A stretch of 35,237 nucleotides of DNA, from assembly GCA_020851775.1 (NCBI GenBank), contig JADZCB010000023.1, forward strand, positions 1 through 35,237, read 5' to 3'. Position numbers and translations under genes: made by a program. A model generated the notes under the pieces. It had not been told where the DNA came from. It saw only the letters and a list, made by a program, of their open reading frames with translations, and did not search any database. Positions 21,886 through 30,707 of this stretch are shown here, one piece after another; position 1 is the first letter of the stretch; each line of letters starts with the position of its first letter. Source of the DNA: Gammaproteobacteria bacterium (GTDB taxonomy: Bacteria; Pseudomonadota; Gammaproteobacteria; Ga0077536).

Positions 21886-23577
21886 ATGAGTCCATCCCCT
21901 GTCCCGGACGCGTCGCCGTCCGCCATTGCCGACGGCCTCGCGCTGCACGCACGGCTCGACACCTTCGTCACCACAGCGTGGGGTCGTCTGCGCGGCTGCA
22001 TCGAACACGATGCGACGCTCGTCGACGGCCTCGACGACGCGCAGGTCGTCAGTTACGAACTCGTGTTCGCGAGCGCCGAACTGCACGCGATGCGCGAGAT
22101 GCTCGGCTACGCACAGGCCTGCACGGCCACCGCTGCCGCCGAACTCGAGATCACGCTCGCGCTCGCATTCGCGGCAGATGCGACGGTCAAGATTCGCCAG
22201 CGCATCGACCGGGTGCGTCACGCGATCGGGATCGACAGCGCCGGCTACTGTGCCGTATTCGAGCAGGCGGATCTCCTCGACTTCTGCCGCCGCTGGCTCG
22301 CCCCGGCGCATCTCGCGGCGACCGGCGGCCGCCTGCTGGCGGCCGGCGCCTGCGGCCGCTCGCTGCTGCCCGAGGACAAGCAGATCATCGCCGCGAGCTT
22401 CGCGCGGGTCGCCGACGAAGTCGTCGCCCCGCTCGCCGAGAAGATCCATCGCGAAGATCTGACGATCCCCGACGAGATCCTGCGCGAGATCGCCGACATG
22501 GGCTGTTTCGCGCTGTCGATTCCGGAACGCTTCGGCGGTACCGCGCCGGATGGCGGCCACGACAATCTCGCGATGGTCGTCGTCACCGAGGAACTTTCGC
22601 GCGGTTCGCTCGCCGCGGCCGGCAGCCCGCTGACGCGGCCGGAGATCATGGCGCGCGCGCTGCTCGCCGGCGGCGATCACGATCAGTTGGCGAAGTGGCT
22701 GCCCGGCGTCGCCCAGGGGGCGCCGCTGTGCGCGATCGCGGTGACCGAACCCGACTGCGGCTCGGACGTCGCCGCGGTGCGCCTGAAGGCGACGCAGACC
22801 GCCGGCGGCTGGCTGCTGAACGGCGCCAAGACCTGGTGCACGTTCGCCGGCAAGGCCGGGCTGGTCCTCGTTCTCGCCCGCACGAACCCGGAGGCCGGGG
22901 CCGGCCACCGGGGACTTTCGCTGTTCCTGCTCGAAAAGCCGTCGACCGACGAACATGCGTTCGAATTCAGACAGCCTGGTGGCGGCACGCTGTCCGGCAA
23001 GGCCATCCCGACGCTCGGCTACCGCGGCATGCATTCGTACACGCTGTTCTTCGACAACGTGTTCGTCCCCGCCGACAACCTCGTCGGCGGGCCGGGTGCC
23101 GAAGGCAAGGGTTTCTACCTGACGATGGCGGGTTTCGCCGGCGGCCGGCTGCAGACCGCGGCGCGCGCCTGCGGACTGATGCGCGCGGCCTTCGACGCCG
23201 CGGCGCGCTATGCCCAGGAGCGCAAGGTCTTCGGCAAGCGACTCGCCGACTATCAGCTCACGCTCGCGAAACTCGCGCTGCTCGGCGCCAGTCTGCGCGC
23301 CTGCCGTGAGATGACCTATCACGTCGCGCGCCTGATGGACGAAGGCCAGGGCCAGATGGAAGCGAGCCTGGTCAAGCTTTATGCGTGCCGCGCGGCCGAG
23401 CAGCTCACGCGCGAGGCGCTGCAGATCCATGGCGGCATGGGTTATTCGGAGGAAACGGCGGTCAGTCGCTACTTCGTCGATGCGCGCGTGCTGTCGATCT
23501 TCGAAGGCGCGGAAGAGACGCTGGCCCTGAAGGTCGTCGCGCGCGAGAAGCTCGCGACGGTGCGCGGCATCGTCTGA
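21886..23577 (+). CDS. acyl-CoA dehydrogenase
   Basis: 563 aa; AIAVTEPDCGSDVAAVRLKATQTAGGWLLNGAKTWCTFAGKAGLVLVLART...QIHGGMGYSEETAVSRYFVDARVLSIFEGAEETLALKVVAR. Confidence 0.93.
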   Translation: MSPSPVPDASPSAIADGLALHARLDTFVTTAWGRLRGCIEHDATLVDGLDDAQVVSYELVFASAELHAMREMLGYAQACTATAAAELEITLALAFAADATVKIRQRIDRVRHAIGIDSAGYCAVFEQADLLDFCRRWLAPAHLAATGGRLLAAGACGRSLLPEDKQIIAASFARVADEVVAPLAEKIHREDLTIPDEILREIADMGCFALSIPERFGGTAPDGGHDNLAMVVVTEELSRGSLAAAGSPLTRPEIMARALLAGGDHDQLAKWLPGVAQGAPLCAIAVTEPDCGSDVAAVRLKATQTAGGWLLNGAKTWCTFAGKAGLVLVLARTNPEAGAGHRGLSLFLLEKPSTDEHAFEFRQPGGGTLSGKAIPTLGYRGMHSYTLFFDNVFVPADNLVGGPGAEGKGFYLTMAGFAGGRLQTAARACGLMRAAFDAAARYAQERKVFGKRLADYQLTLAKLALLGASLRACREMTYHVARLMDEGQGQMEASLVKLYACRAAEQLTREALQIHGGMGYSEETAVSRYFVDARVLSIFEGAEETLALKVVAREKLATVRGIV

Positions 23578-23698
23578 CACCGCGCCCGCGCGACCGCCGC
23601 CCGGGTACGGATCCCGTGGATGCGGATCCGGCGCGAGTGGCAGACAATCGCGTTCGGCGCCGGTTGCGGCGGACACGACATCACGGTATCGAGTGACG

Positions 23699-23718
23699 GC
23701 CGCGCATGCCTGCGCGGC
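23699..23718. promoter_or_regulatory. 8-bp perfect stem-loop immediately upstream of the CoA-transferase SD
   Basis: GCCGCGCA-TGCC-TGCGCGGC, 3 nt before AAGGAG-type SD (start codon 23737). Confidence 0.5.
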
Positions 23719-23736
23719 GCGAAGGAGAACTGAACC

Positions 23737-24966
23737 ATGCAGAATCTGCTGCAGGGGCTGCGCATCGTCGAGGCCTCGGCCTTCATCGCCGCGCCGATGT
23801 GCGGCATGACACTCGCCCAACTCGGCGCCGACGTGATCCGCTTCGATCAGATCGGCGGCGGCATCGACTATCGGCGCTGGCCCGTCACCCGCGACAACGA
23901 CAGCATCTACTGGGCCGATCTGAATAAGGGCAAACGTTCGTTGTGCGTCGATCTGCGCAGCGCTGAAGGTCGCAGCCTCGTCACGCGGCTGATCGCGCTG
24001 CCGGGCCCCGACGGCGGCATCATGTCGACGAACCTGCCGGCGAAAGGCTGGCTCGACTACGCGACGCTCTGCACGCATCGCGCCGATCTGATCCAGCTCG
24101 CGATCGTCGGCGATCGCCACGGCGGCACGGCGGTCGACTACACCGTCAATGCGAAAGTCGGCTATCCGTATCTGACGGGGCCGGAAGACGACGAGCGGCC
24201 CGTCAATCACGTGCTGCCGGCCTGGGACATCGCCGCCGCGCTGCTCGCCGCGACCAGTCTGCTGACGGCGCTGCGCTTTCGCGATCGCAGCGGACGCGGC
24301 CAGCGCATCGACATGTCGCTCGCCGATGTCGCGCTCGCGGCCGTCGGCCATCTCGGCTACGTCGGCGAGCGCAAGATCAACGGAGTCGAACGCACACGCG
24401 GCGGAAATTATCTCTACGGCGCCTTCGGTCGCGACTTCGTCGCCGGCGACGGCGCGCGCCTCATGGTGATGGCGATCAGCCCGAAGATGTGGAGCGGATT
24501 GCTCGCCGCGACGGGCCTGAAGGAGGCGATGGCGGTGCTCGGCGCCCGCCTCGGCCTCGATCTCGACCAGGAGGGCAACCGCTATCTCGCGCGTCGCGAG
24601 ATCGCCGATGTCCTCGCCGATCATCTCGCGACGCGCCCGCTCGCCGACATCGCCGCCGCGTTCGATGCCAACGGCGTGTGCTGGGGGCGTTACCAGTCGA
24701 TCGCCGATCTGATCGACACGGATCCCGACTGCTCGCCCGCCAACCCGATCTACCATCTCGTCGAACAGCCCGATATCGGCACCTATCCGGTACCCGGACA
24801 ACCGATGCACTTCGGTGCCGTCACGCGGGCGCCGGCACGCCGCGCGCCGCGGCTCGGCGAGCACACGGACGAAATCCTGGCCGATCTGCTCGGCATGAGC
24901 AGCGGCGAGATCGGCCGGCTGCACGACGCGGGCATCGTCGCCGGCCCGCGCGCAGCCCGCGCCTGA
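23737..24966 (+). CDS. family III CoA-transferase (CaiB/BaiF)
   Basis: 409 aa; LLQGLRIVEASAFIAAPMCGMTLAQLGADVIRFDQIGGGIDYRRWP...WADLNKGKRSLCVDLRSAEGRSL. Confidence 0.93.
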   Translation: MQNLLQGLRIVEASAFIAAPMCGMTLAQLGADVIRFDQIGGGIDYRRWPVTRDNDSIYWADLNKGKRSLCVDLRSAEGRSLVTRLIALPGPDGGIMSTNLPAKGWLDYATLCTHRADLIQLAIVGDRHGGTAVDYTVNAKVGYPYLTGPEDDERPVNHVLPAWDIAAALLAATSLLTALRFRDRSGRGQRIDMSLADVALAAVGHLGYVGERKINGVERTRGGNYLYGAFGRDFVAGDGARLMVMAISPKMWSGLLAATGLKEAMAVLGARLGLDLDQEGNRYLARREIADVLADHLATRPLADIAAAFDANGVCWGRYQSIADLIDTDPDCSPANPIYHLVEQPDIGTYPVPGQPMHFGAVTRAPARRAPRLGEHTDEILADLLGMSSGEIGRLHDAGIVAGPRAARA

Positions 24967-25011
24967 ACACGTTTTCCGCAACGCCCCGCGCCACTTCACG
25001 AGAGTTCACGC

Positions 25012-26091
25012 ATGAGTCATACACGCCAGGAAAAGTTCTCCGGGACCAAGCAGGTCGAACCGCATCTGCAACTCGATGCCGGCCGCCTCGAGGCCTATCT
25101 GAAGACCGTCGTCCCGGACTACGCAGGCCCGCTCGAACTGCGCCGCTTCAAGGGCGGCCAGTCGAATCCGACCTACCAGCTCGTCACCGGCAACCGCAAC
25201 TACGTCCTGCGGCGCAAGCCACCGGGGCCGCTGCTGCCATCGGCGCACGCCGTCGATCGCGAGTATCAGGTGATCAAGGCGCTGTCCGACGTCGGCTTCC
25301 CGGTGCCCCGGCCCTATGCGCTGTGCACCGACGAGTCGGTGATCGGCACGATGTTCTACGTGATGGAGATGATCGAAGGCCGCGTGCTGTGGGAAATGTC
25401 GTTGCCGGGCATGACGCCGGCCGAACGCGCGCAGATCTACGACGCCAAGGTCACCACGCTCGCCCAGTTGCAGAAGATCGACTACAGGGCCGTGGGACTC
25501 GAGAGTTTCGGCAAGCCGACGGACTACTTCGCGCGCCAGATCACACGCTGGACGAAGAACTACGTCGCCTCCGAAACCGTTAAGATCGATCTGATGGATA
25601 GACTCAATGCGTGGCTGCCCGCGAACATTCCGCACGACGACGCGGTGTCGATCGTCCATGGTGACTACCGCATGGACAACATGATCTTCCATCCGACCGA
25701 ACCGCGCGTCATCGCCGTGCTCGACTGGGAGTTGTCGACGATCGGCCATCCGCTCGGCGATTTCACCTATCACCTGCTGCCGTGGTTGCTGCCGCAGATG
25801 GGCGAGCGCATCAGCACCCTCGGCGGACTGGATCTGCCGGCGCTCGGCATTCCGAGCGAGGAGGAATACATCGCGCGCTATTGCGCGCTGGTCGGCCGCC
25901 GCAACATCCCTGGCATCGACTATTACCGGGCGTACACGCTGTGGCGGCTCGCCGCGATCTACCAGGGGATCATCAAGCGCGTAGAGGAAGGTACGGCGGC
26001 GAACGAACACGCCGAAACCAGCCCCGAACTGGTGAAGACCATCGCCGCGATCGCATGGGACTATGCCCGCAAGCACGGTGCGCCGGCCTGA
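25012..26091 (+). CDS. phosphotransferase family protein (APH-like; ACAD10/11 kinase-domain-like)
   Basis: 359 aa; RRFKGGQSNPTYQLVTGNRNYVLRRKPPGPLLPSAHAVDREYQV, HGDYRMDNMIFHPTEPRVIAVLDWELSTIGHPLGDFTYHLLPW. Confidence 0.93.
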   Translation: MSHTRQEKFSGTKQVEPHLQLDAGRLEAYLKTVVPDYAGPLELRRFKGGQSNPTYQLVTGNRNYVLRRKPPGPLLPSAHAVDREYQVIKALSDVGFPVPRPYALCTDESVIGTMFYVMEMIEGRVLWEMSLPGMTPAERAQIYDAKVTTLAQLQKIDYRAVGLESFGKPTDYFARQITRWTKNYVASETVKIDLMDRLNAWLPANIPHDDAVSIVHGDYRMDNMIFHPTEPRVIAVLDWELSTIGHPLGDFTYHLLPWLLPQMGERISTLGGLDLPALGIPSEEEYIARYCALVGRRNIPGIDYYRAYTLWRLAAIYQGIIKRVEEGTAANEHAETSPELVKTIAAIAWDYARKHGAPA

Positions 26092-26110
26092 AACGCACCT
26101 GGAGACTCCG

Positions 26111-27274
26111 ATGCTGAACCTCGACAGTCTGCGTTTTCCGCGCCACGCACTGCCGTCCGCGCTGGAAGACCTGCGCCGCGAGGTGCGGGCCTTTCTCGCG
26201 GACGCACTCGTGCCCTACTCCGCCGTCGTCCGCAGCAACACCTGGGACGGTTTCGATCCCGAATTCAGCCGCAAGCTCGGCGCGCGCGGCTGGCTCGGCA
26301 TGGCGCTGCCGAAGCAGTACGGCGGCCACGAACGTTCGGCGCTCGAGCGCTACGTCGTCGTCGAGGAGACGCTCGCCGCCGGCGCGCCGGTCGGTTTTCA
26401 CTGGATCGCCGATCGCCAGAGCGGCCCGGTGATCGCCCGTTACGGCACCGACGAGCAGAAACGGCGCATCATCCCGGGCATCGCGAACGGCGAAATCTGT
26501 TTCTGCATCGGCATGAGCGAGCCGAATTCCGGGTCCGATCTCGCCTCGGTACGCAGCCGCGCCGAGCGTGTCGCCGACGGCTGGTGCGTCAACGGCACCA
26601 AGATCTGGACCACGAATGCGCATCGTGCCGACTACATGATCGCGCTGTTGCGCACCGACAGCGGCGGCGAGAGCAAGCATCGCGGCCTGTCGCAGTTCCT
26701 GATCGATCTGAAGCACACCAAGGGCATCACGGCGCGGCCGATCCGCGATCTGACCGGGCGCGGTCACTTCAACGAGGTGGTGTTCCAGGATGCGCTGCTG
26801 CCGGCCGACGCGCTGCTCGGCACGGAAGGCGAAGGCTGGAAGCAGGCCACCGCCGAACTCGCCTTCGAGCGCAGCGGCCCCGAGCGCTATCTGTCGTGCT
26901 TCCTGCTGTTGAGCAGGCTCGTCGACGAAGTCAGGGATCATGCGAGTCCGGCGACCCTCGCCAAGATCGGCGCCGAAGTGGCGTGGGCGGCGACGCTGCG
27001 CAACATGTCGCTGGCGGTCGCCGGCATGCTGAACGAGGGCATCGATCCGGGACTGCAGGCGGCGATCGTCAAGGATCTCGGCTGCCAGTTCGAGCAGCGC
27101 CTGCCGGGTCTCGCACAGGAACTCGTCGCGCTCGAGCCGACGCTCGCCGGCAGCGGCAGCGATTATCAACAGGTGCTCGGCAATCTCACGCAGCTCGCAC
27201 CGTCGTTCTCGTTGCGCGGGGGCACGCTCGAAATTCTGCGCGGCATCATCGCGCGCGGCCTGGGGGTCCGATGA
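26111..27274 (+). CDS. acyl-CoA dehydrogenase
   Basis: MLNLDSLRFPRHALPSALEDLRREVRAFLADALVPYS...FCIGMSEPNSGSDLASVRSRAERVADGWCVNGTKIWTTNAHRADYMIALLRTD...GGTLEILRGIIARGLGVR; ATGA overlap with next gene. Confidence 0.94.
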   Translation: MLNLDSLRFPRHALPSALEDLRREVRAFLADALVPYSAVVRSNTWDGFDPEFSRKLGARGWLGMALPKQYGGHERSALERYVVVEETLAAGAPVGFHWIADRQSGPVIARYGTDEQKRRIIPGIANGEICFCIGMSEPNSGSDLASVRSRAERVADGWCVNGTKIWTTNAHRADYMIALLRTDSGGESKHRGLSQFLIDLKHTKGITARPIRDLTGRGHFNEVVFQDALLPADALLGTEGEGWKQATAELAFERSGPERYLSCFLLLSRLVDEVRDHASPATLAKIGAEVAWAATLRNMSLAVAGMLNEGIDPGLQAAIVKDLGCQFEQRLPGLAQELVALEPTLAGSGSDYQQVLGNLTQLAPSFSLRGGTLEILRGIIARGLGVR

Positions 27275-28311
27275 ACGAACTGCAACAGATACTCGACGAC
27301 AGCGTCACGCGGCTGTTCGCCGCGCGCGTCGATCGTGAATTCCTGACCGCGACCGAGGAAGCCGGGTTTTCCGCCGATCTGTGGTCGCTCGCGCGGGAAC
27401 AAGGCCTCACCCATGTGCTCGTCAGCGAACAGGGCGGCGGCATGAATGCCGGCTGGGCGGATGCCTACGTCGTCGTGCGCGCCTGCGGACGCTATGCCGT
27501 GCCGCTGCCGATCCCGGAGACGATGCTCGGCCTGTGGCTGCTCGAGCGTGCCGGCGCCCCACCCGTCGATGGCGTGATCGGTCTCCTGCCCGTCCCGATC
27601 GCACTCGCTGTCGACGGCACGTTCAGCGGCGACATGCCGCGCGTGCCGTGGGGACGCGACGCGACGGCCTTCGTCGGCACGACCGACGACGGGCGCCTGG
27701 TCTGTTTCGACACCTCCGCGATCGCGATCCGCGAGGATTCGAACCTCGCGCGCGAACCGCGCGACGACGTGCGCTTCGAGCGCGCGCGGCCGCTCGCGTT
27801 GCAGCCGCTCGATCTCCCGCTGGACGCCGTCCACTGGTTCGGCGCGCTGCTGCGCTCGGCACAGATCGCCGGCGCCGCCGCCGGCTGTCTCGAACTGTCG
27901 GTTCGCTACACCTCCGAGCGCGAGCAGTTCGGACGTCTCCTGTCGCAGTTCCAGGCAATTCAGCATCATCTCGCCGAACTCGCCGGCGGCATGGCGTCGG
28001 TCGACACCATCGCCCATGCCGCATTCACGGCGGTCGACGACGACGGCTTCCGAACCGGTGGCCGCGATGCACGCTTCGAAATCGCCGCGGCCAAATGCCG
28101 CGCGAGTGAAGCGGTCGAGATGCTGACGCGGATCAGCCACCAGGTGCACGGAGCGATCGGTTTCACGTACGAATACGCGCTGCAGTTCCTGACGCGCCGC
28201 CTGTGGTCGTGGCGCGCGGAATTCGGCGCCCATGGCCAATGGGGCGAAGTGCTCGGCCGCACCGCCATCGAGCAGGGCGGGGATCGCCTGTGGGCCTGCA
28301 TCACCAACTGA
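27271..28311 (+). CDS. acyl-CoA dehydrogenase family protein (short; probable partner subunit)
   Basis: 347 aa; C-terminal SVRYTSEREQFGRLLSQFQAIQHHLAELAG...ISHQVHGAIGFTYEYALQFLTRRLWSWRAEFG; N-terminal half divergent. Confidence 0.9.
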   Translation: MNELQQILDDSVTRLFAARVDREFLTATEEAGFSADLWSLAREQGLTHVLVSEQGGGMNAGWADAYVVVRACGRYAVPLPIPETMLGLWLLERAGAPPVDGVIGLLPVPIALAVDGTFSGDMPRVPWGRDATAFVGTTDDGRLVCFDTSAIAIREDSNLAREPRDDVRFERARPLALQPLDLPLDAVHWFGALLRSAQIAGAAAGCLELSVRYTSEREQFGRLLSQFQAIQHHLAELAGGMASVDTIAHAAFTAVDDDGFRTGGRDARFEIAAAKCRASEAVEMLTRISHQVHGAIGFTYEYALQFLTRRLWSWRAEFGAHGQWGEVLGRTAIEQGGDRLWACITN

Positions 28312-28366
28312 GCAACCTCTGCTTGTGCAGAGTTTCTCCAACCCTGAACGAACCCGGAAGACACTC

Positions 28367-29173
28367 ATGAGCAACGACGATCTGCTTCTATTCGAAAAGC
28401 GCGGTCATATCGGCTACCTGACGCTGAACCGACCCGACAGGCGCAACCCGCTCGGCCTCGCCGGTGATGGCGAACAGTTCAAGGCGATGGCGGCACGGAT
28501 CAATGGCGACTTCGAGTTGCGCTGCGTGATCATGACGGGCGCCGGCAGCGCGTTTTCCGCCGGCGGTGACCTGAAGGCGATGCGCGATCGCAGCGGCGAG
28601 TTCGGTGTCGACAACCTGCGCCTGCGCGATCACTACCGCGACAGCATCCATGGCATCATCAAGGCGATGTGGGGCATCGAGGTGCCGATGATCGGCGCGA
28701 TCAACGGCCCGGCGATCGGTCTCGGCGGCGACGTTGCCTCACTGTGCGACATCCGGCTGTCGGCTGCGAGCGCGAAGTTCGGCGCGACCTTCCTCAAGAT
28801 CGGGCTCATCCCCGGCGACGGCGGCGCGTGGCTGCTGCCGCGAATCGTCGGCTGGTCGCGCGCCGCGCAGCTCTATTTCACCGGCGACGTCGTCGATGCG
28901 CAGACCGCGCGCGACTGGGGCCTCGTGTCCGAGGTCTACCCGGACGATCGCCTGATGCCCGAAGCGGAGAAGCTGGCGGCGAAGATCTGCGCCCAGCCGC
29001 CGCAGTCGCTGCGCATGACCAAGCGCCTGATGCGCGAAGGTCTGACGGCGAGCTTCGATACGATCATGGAACTGTCGGCCTCGATGCAGGTGCTGGTCCA
29101 GCGCACCGACGATCACATCGAAGCGGTCAATGCCTTCTTCGAAAAGCGCGAGCCGAAATTCCAGGGCCGGTAA
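28367..29173 (+). CDS. enoyl-CoA hydratase/isomerase family protein
   Basis: MSNDDLLLFEKRGHIGYLTLNRPDRRNPLGLAG...GAGSAFSAGGDLKAM...GAINGPAIGLGGDVASLCDIRLSAASAKFGATFLKIGLIPGDGGAWLLPRIVG. Confidence 0.94.
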   Translation: MSNDDLLLFEKRGHIGYLTLNRPDRRNPLGLAGDGEQFKAMAARINGDFELRCVIMTGAGSAFSAGGDLKAMRDRSGEFGVDNLRLRDHYRDSIHGIIKAMWGIEVPMIGAINGPAIGLGGDVASLCDIRLSAASAKFGATFLKIGLIPGDGGAWLLPRIVGWSRAAQLYFTGDVVDAQTARDWGLVSEVYPDDRLMPEAEKLAAKICAQPPQSLRMTKRLMREGLTASFDTIMELSASMQVLVQRTDDHIEAVNAFFEKREPKFQGR

Positions 29174-29177
29174 ACCC

Positions 29178-29235
29178 GTATCGCCCGCGCACAGGACGTG
29201 CGCGCTCGAGCGATACAGGGATGTACTCGAGCGCG
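29178..29235. promoter_or_regulatory. alternative, overlapping stem-loops 3' of the enoyl-CoA hydratase (possible terminator or processing structure)
   Basis: GTATCGC(29178-29184)/GCGATAC(29210-29216) enclosing GCGCAC/GTGCGC; competing with perfect 10-bp CGCGCTCGAG(29201-29210)/CTCGAGCGCG(29226-29235). Confidence 0.55.
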
Positions 29236-29277
29236 TCGACGCAGGGTTGTCCGGCGCCGGCGCCCGGGAGTGGCACT

Positions 29278-29326
29278 CACCCAATACCCTTGTCGGGCTT
29301 CCTACGTCAGCCCAGCCTACGCACCC
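29278..29326. repeat. possible fragment of a dispersed GTAGG(C/T)TGGGCTGACG...GGAAGCCC type intergenic repeat
   Basis: Minus strand GTAGGCTGGGCTGACGTAGGAAGCCCGACAAGGGTATTGGG; resembles from memory a repeat common in proteobacterial genomes; only one copy in this window. Confidence 0.4.
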
Positions 29327-29330
29327 ATCG

Positions 29331-30098
29331 TCACGCCGCCGAGATCCCCCCGTCGATCGGGAACGTCGTGCCGGAACAGAAGCTGCTCTCGTCACTGGCG
29401 AGGAACAGCGCGAGACGCGCGACTTCTTCCGGCGTCCCGTAACGGCGCAGCGGGATCCCCGTTTCCAGGCGCGCCCTGATCTTTTCCGGCGCGCCCGGCC
29501 CCCACTGCCGTTCCAGCGACTGGACCATGCGGGTCTCGATCGGCGCCGGGTTTATCGTGTTGACGCGGATGTTGTACGCGGCGTTTTCGAGCGCCGCGGT
29601 CTTCATCAGGCCGACGACGGCGTGCTTCGACGCGATATACGGTGCGATCCGCGGCGTGGCGCGGAGTCCGCCGAGCGACGAGGTGATGACGATGCTGCCG
29701 CCGCGCTGCTGCTGCATCACCGGGAGCACGGTCTTGAGCGCAAGAAAAACGCCGCGCACGTTGACCGCCATCACCCGCTCGTAATCTTCGAGCGTGGCAT
29801 CCACGATCGGCGCGACCTTGCCCTCGATGCCGGCATTCGCGAACAGCACGTCGATGCGTCCCCACTGCCGGTGCGCGGCATCGACATAGGCACGCGTCTC
29901 GTCGGGATCGGTGACATCGGCGACGATCGCCATCGCCCTGCCCTCGCCCAGCTCGGCGACGGCGGCGTCGAGTTGCGCGCGCTGGACGTCGACGAGCAGC
30001 ACCTTGGCCCCTTCGTCGACGAAAAGCCGCGCCGCGGCGAGCCCGATGCCGGCCGCTGCGCCGGTGATGATTGCGACCTTGCCTGCGAGCCTGCCCAT
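29331..30098 (-). CDS. SDR family oxidoreductase
   Basis: MGRLAGKVAIITGAAAGIGLAAARLFVDEGAKVLLVDVQ...YIASKHAVVGLMKTAALENAAYNIRVNTINPAPIETRM...FCSGTTFPIDGGISA; start at 30098, not 30278. Confidence 0.94.
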   Translation of the reverse strand: MGRLAGKVAIITGAAAGIGLAAARLFVDEGAKVLLVDVQRAQLDAAVAELGEGRAMAIVADVTDPDETRAYVDAAHRQWGRIDVLFANAGIEGKVAPIVDATLEDYERVMAVNVRGVFLALKTVLPVMQQQRGGSIVITSSLGGLRATPRIAPYIASKHAVVGLMKTAALENAAYNIRVNTINPAPIETRMVQSLERQWGPGAPEKIRARLETGIPLRRYGTPEEVARLALFLASDESSFCSGTTFPIDGGISAA

Positions 30099-30135
30099 GC
30101 GCCGTTCTCCGATAAAAATTCGAGCCCGTCGAATC

Positions 30136-30166
30136 TTGCCATGTCGCGTCGCGACGACGCTACACT
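30136..30166 (+). promoter_or_regulatory. weak candidate promoter for GFA gene
   Basis: TTGCCA-N19-TACACT; spacer is longer than ideal. Confidence 0.25.
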
Positions 30167-30259
30167 GCACAGGCCGTCGCGAGCGCCGTCCGGGCGGCCG
30201 GTTTGTGGCCATGACATCCGCAACAATGGCGCGTACCCCGCGCCGAGGGGAGCATATAA

Positions 30260-30694
30260 ATGAATACCGGACAGACACATCAGGGAAGCTGCTTTTGCGG
30301 CGCGGTGAAACTCGAAGTCACGGGCGCGCCGGTCGCACAGGGTTACTGTCATTGCGAATCCTGCCGCCACTGGTCGGCGGGACCCGTCAATGCTTTTTCG
30401 CTGTGGGCGCCGGACACCGTCAAAGTCACGCAGGGCGCGGATCTCATCGGCACCTACAACAAGACACCGGGCAGTTCGCGCAAGTGGTGCACGAAGTGCG
30501 GCGGGCACGTGATGACCGATCATCCACAGATGGGTCTCGTCGATGTCTACGCCGCGGTCATCCCGAGCGTCGAGTTCAACCCCGGCCTGCACGTGTTCTA
30601 CGGTGAGACGCGGTTGCGCATCAAGGACGGCCTGCCGAAGATGCAGGACGTGCCGGCCGAAATGGGCGGTTCGGGCGTCACCTTGCCGGAATGA
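30260..30694 (+). CDS. GFA (CENP-V/GFA domain) family protein
   Basis: GSCFCGAVKLEVTGAPVAQGYCHCESCRHWSAGPVNAF and WCTKCGGHV zinc-binding cysteines. Confidence 0.92.
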   Translation: MNTGQTHQGSCFCGAVKLEVTGAPVAQGYCHCESCRHWSAGPVNAFSLWAPDTVKVTQGADLIGTYNKTPGSSRKWCTKCGGHVMTDHPQMGLVDVYAAVIPSVEFNPGLHVFYGETRLRIKDGLPKMQDVPAEMGGSGVTLPE

Positions 30695-30707
30695 GGATGG
30701 TCTGCCG

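Noticed and set aside
21805-24999. 1064-aa minus-strand ORF
   Set aside because: Antisense of well-supported acyl-CoA dehydrogenase and CoA-transferase genes; Arg/Ala-rich composition typical of GC-rich shadow frames.
29241-29275. GCCGGCGCCGGCGCCCGGG palindromic stretch
   Set aside because: Short GC-only palindromes are expected by chance at this base composition; no other supporting signal.
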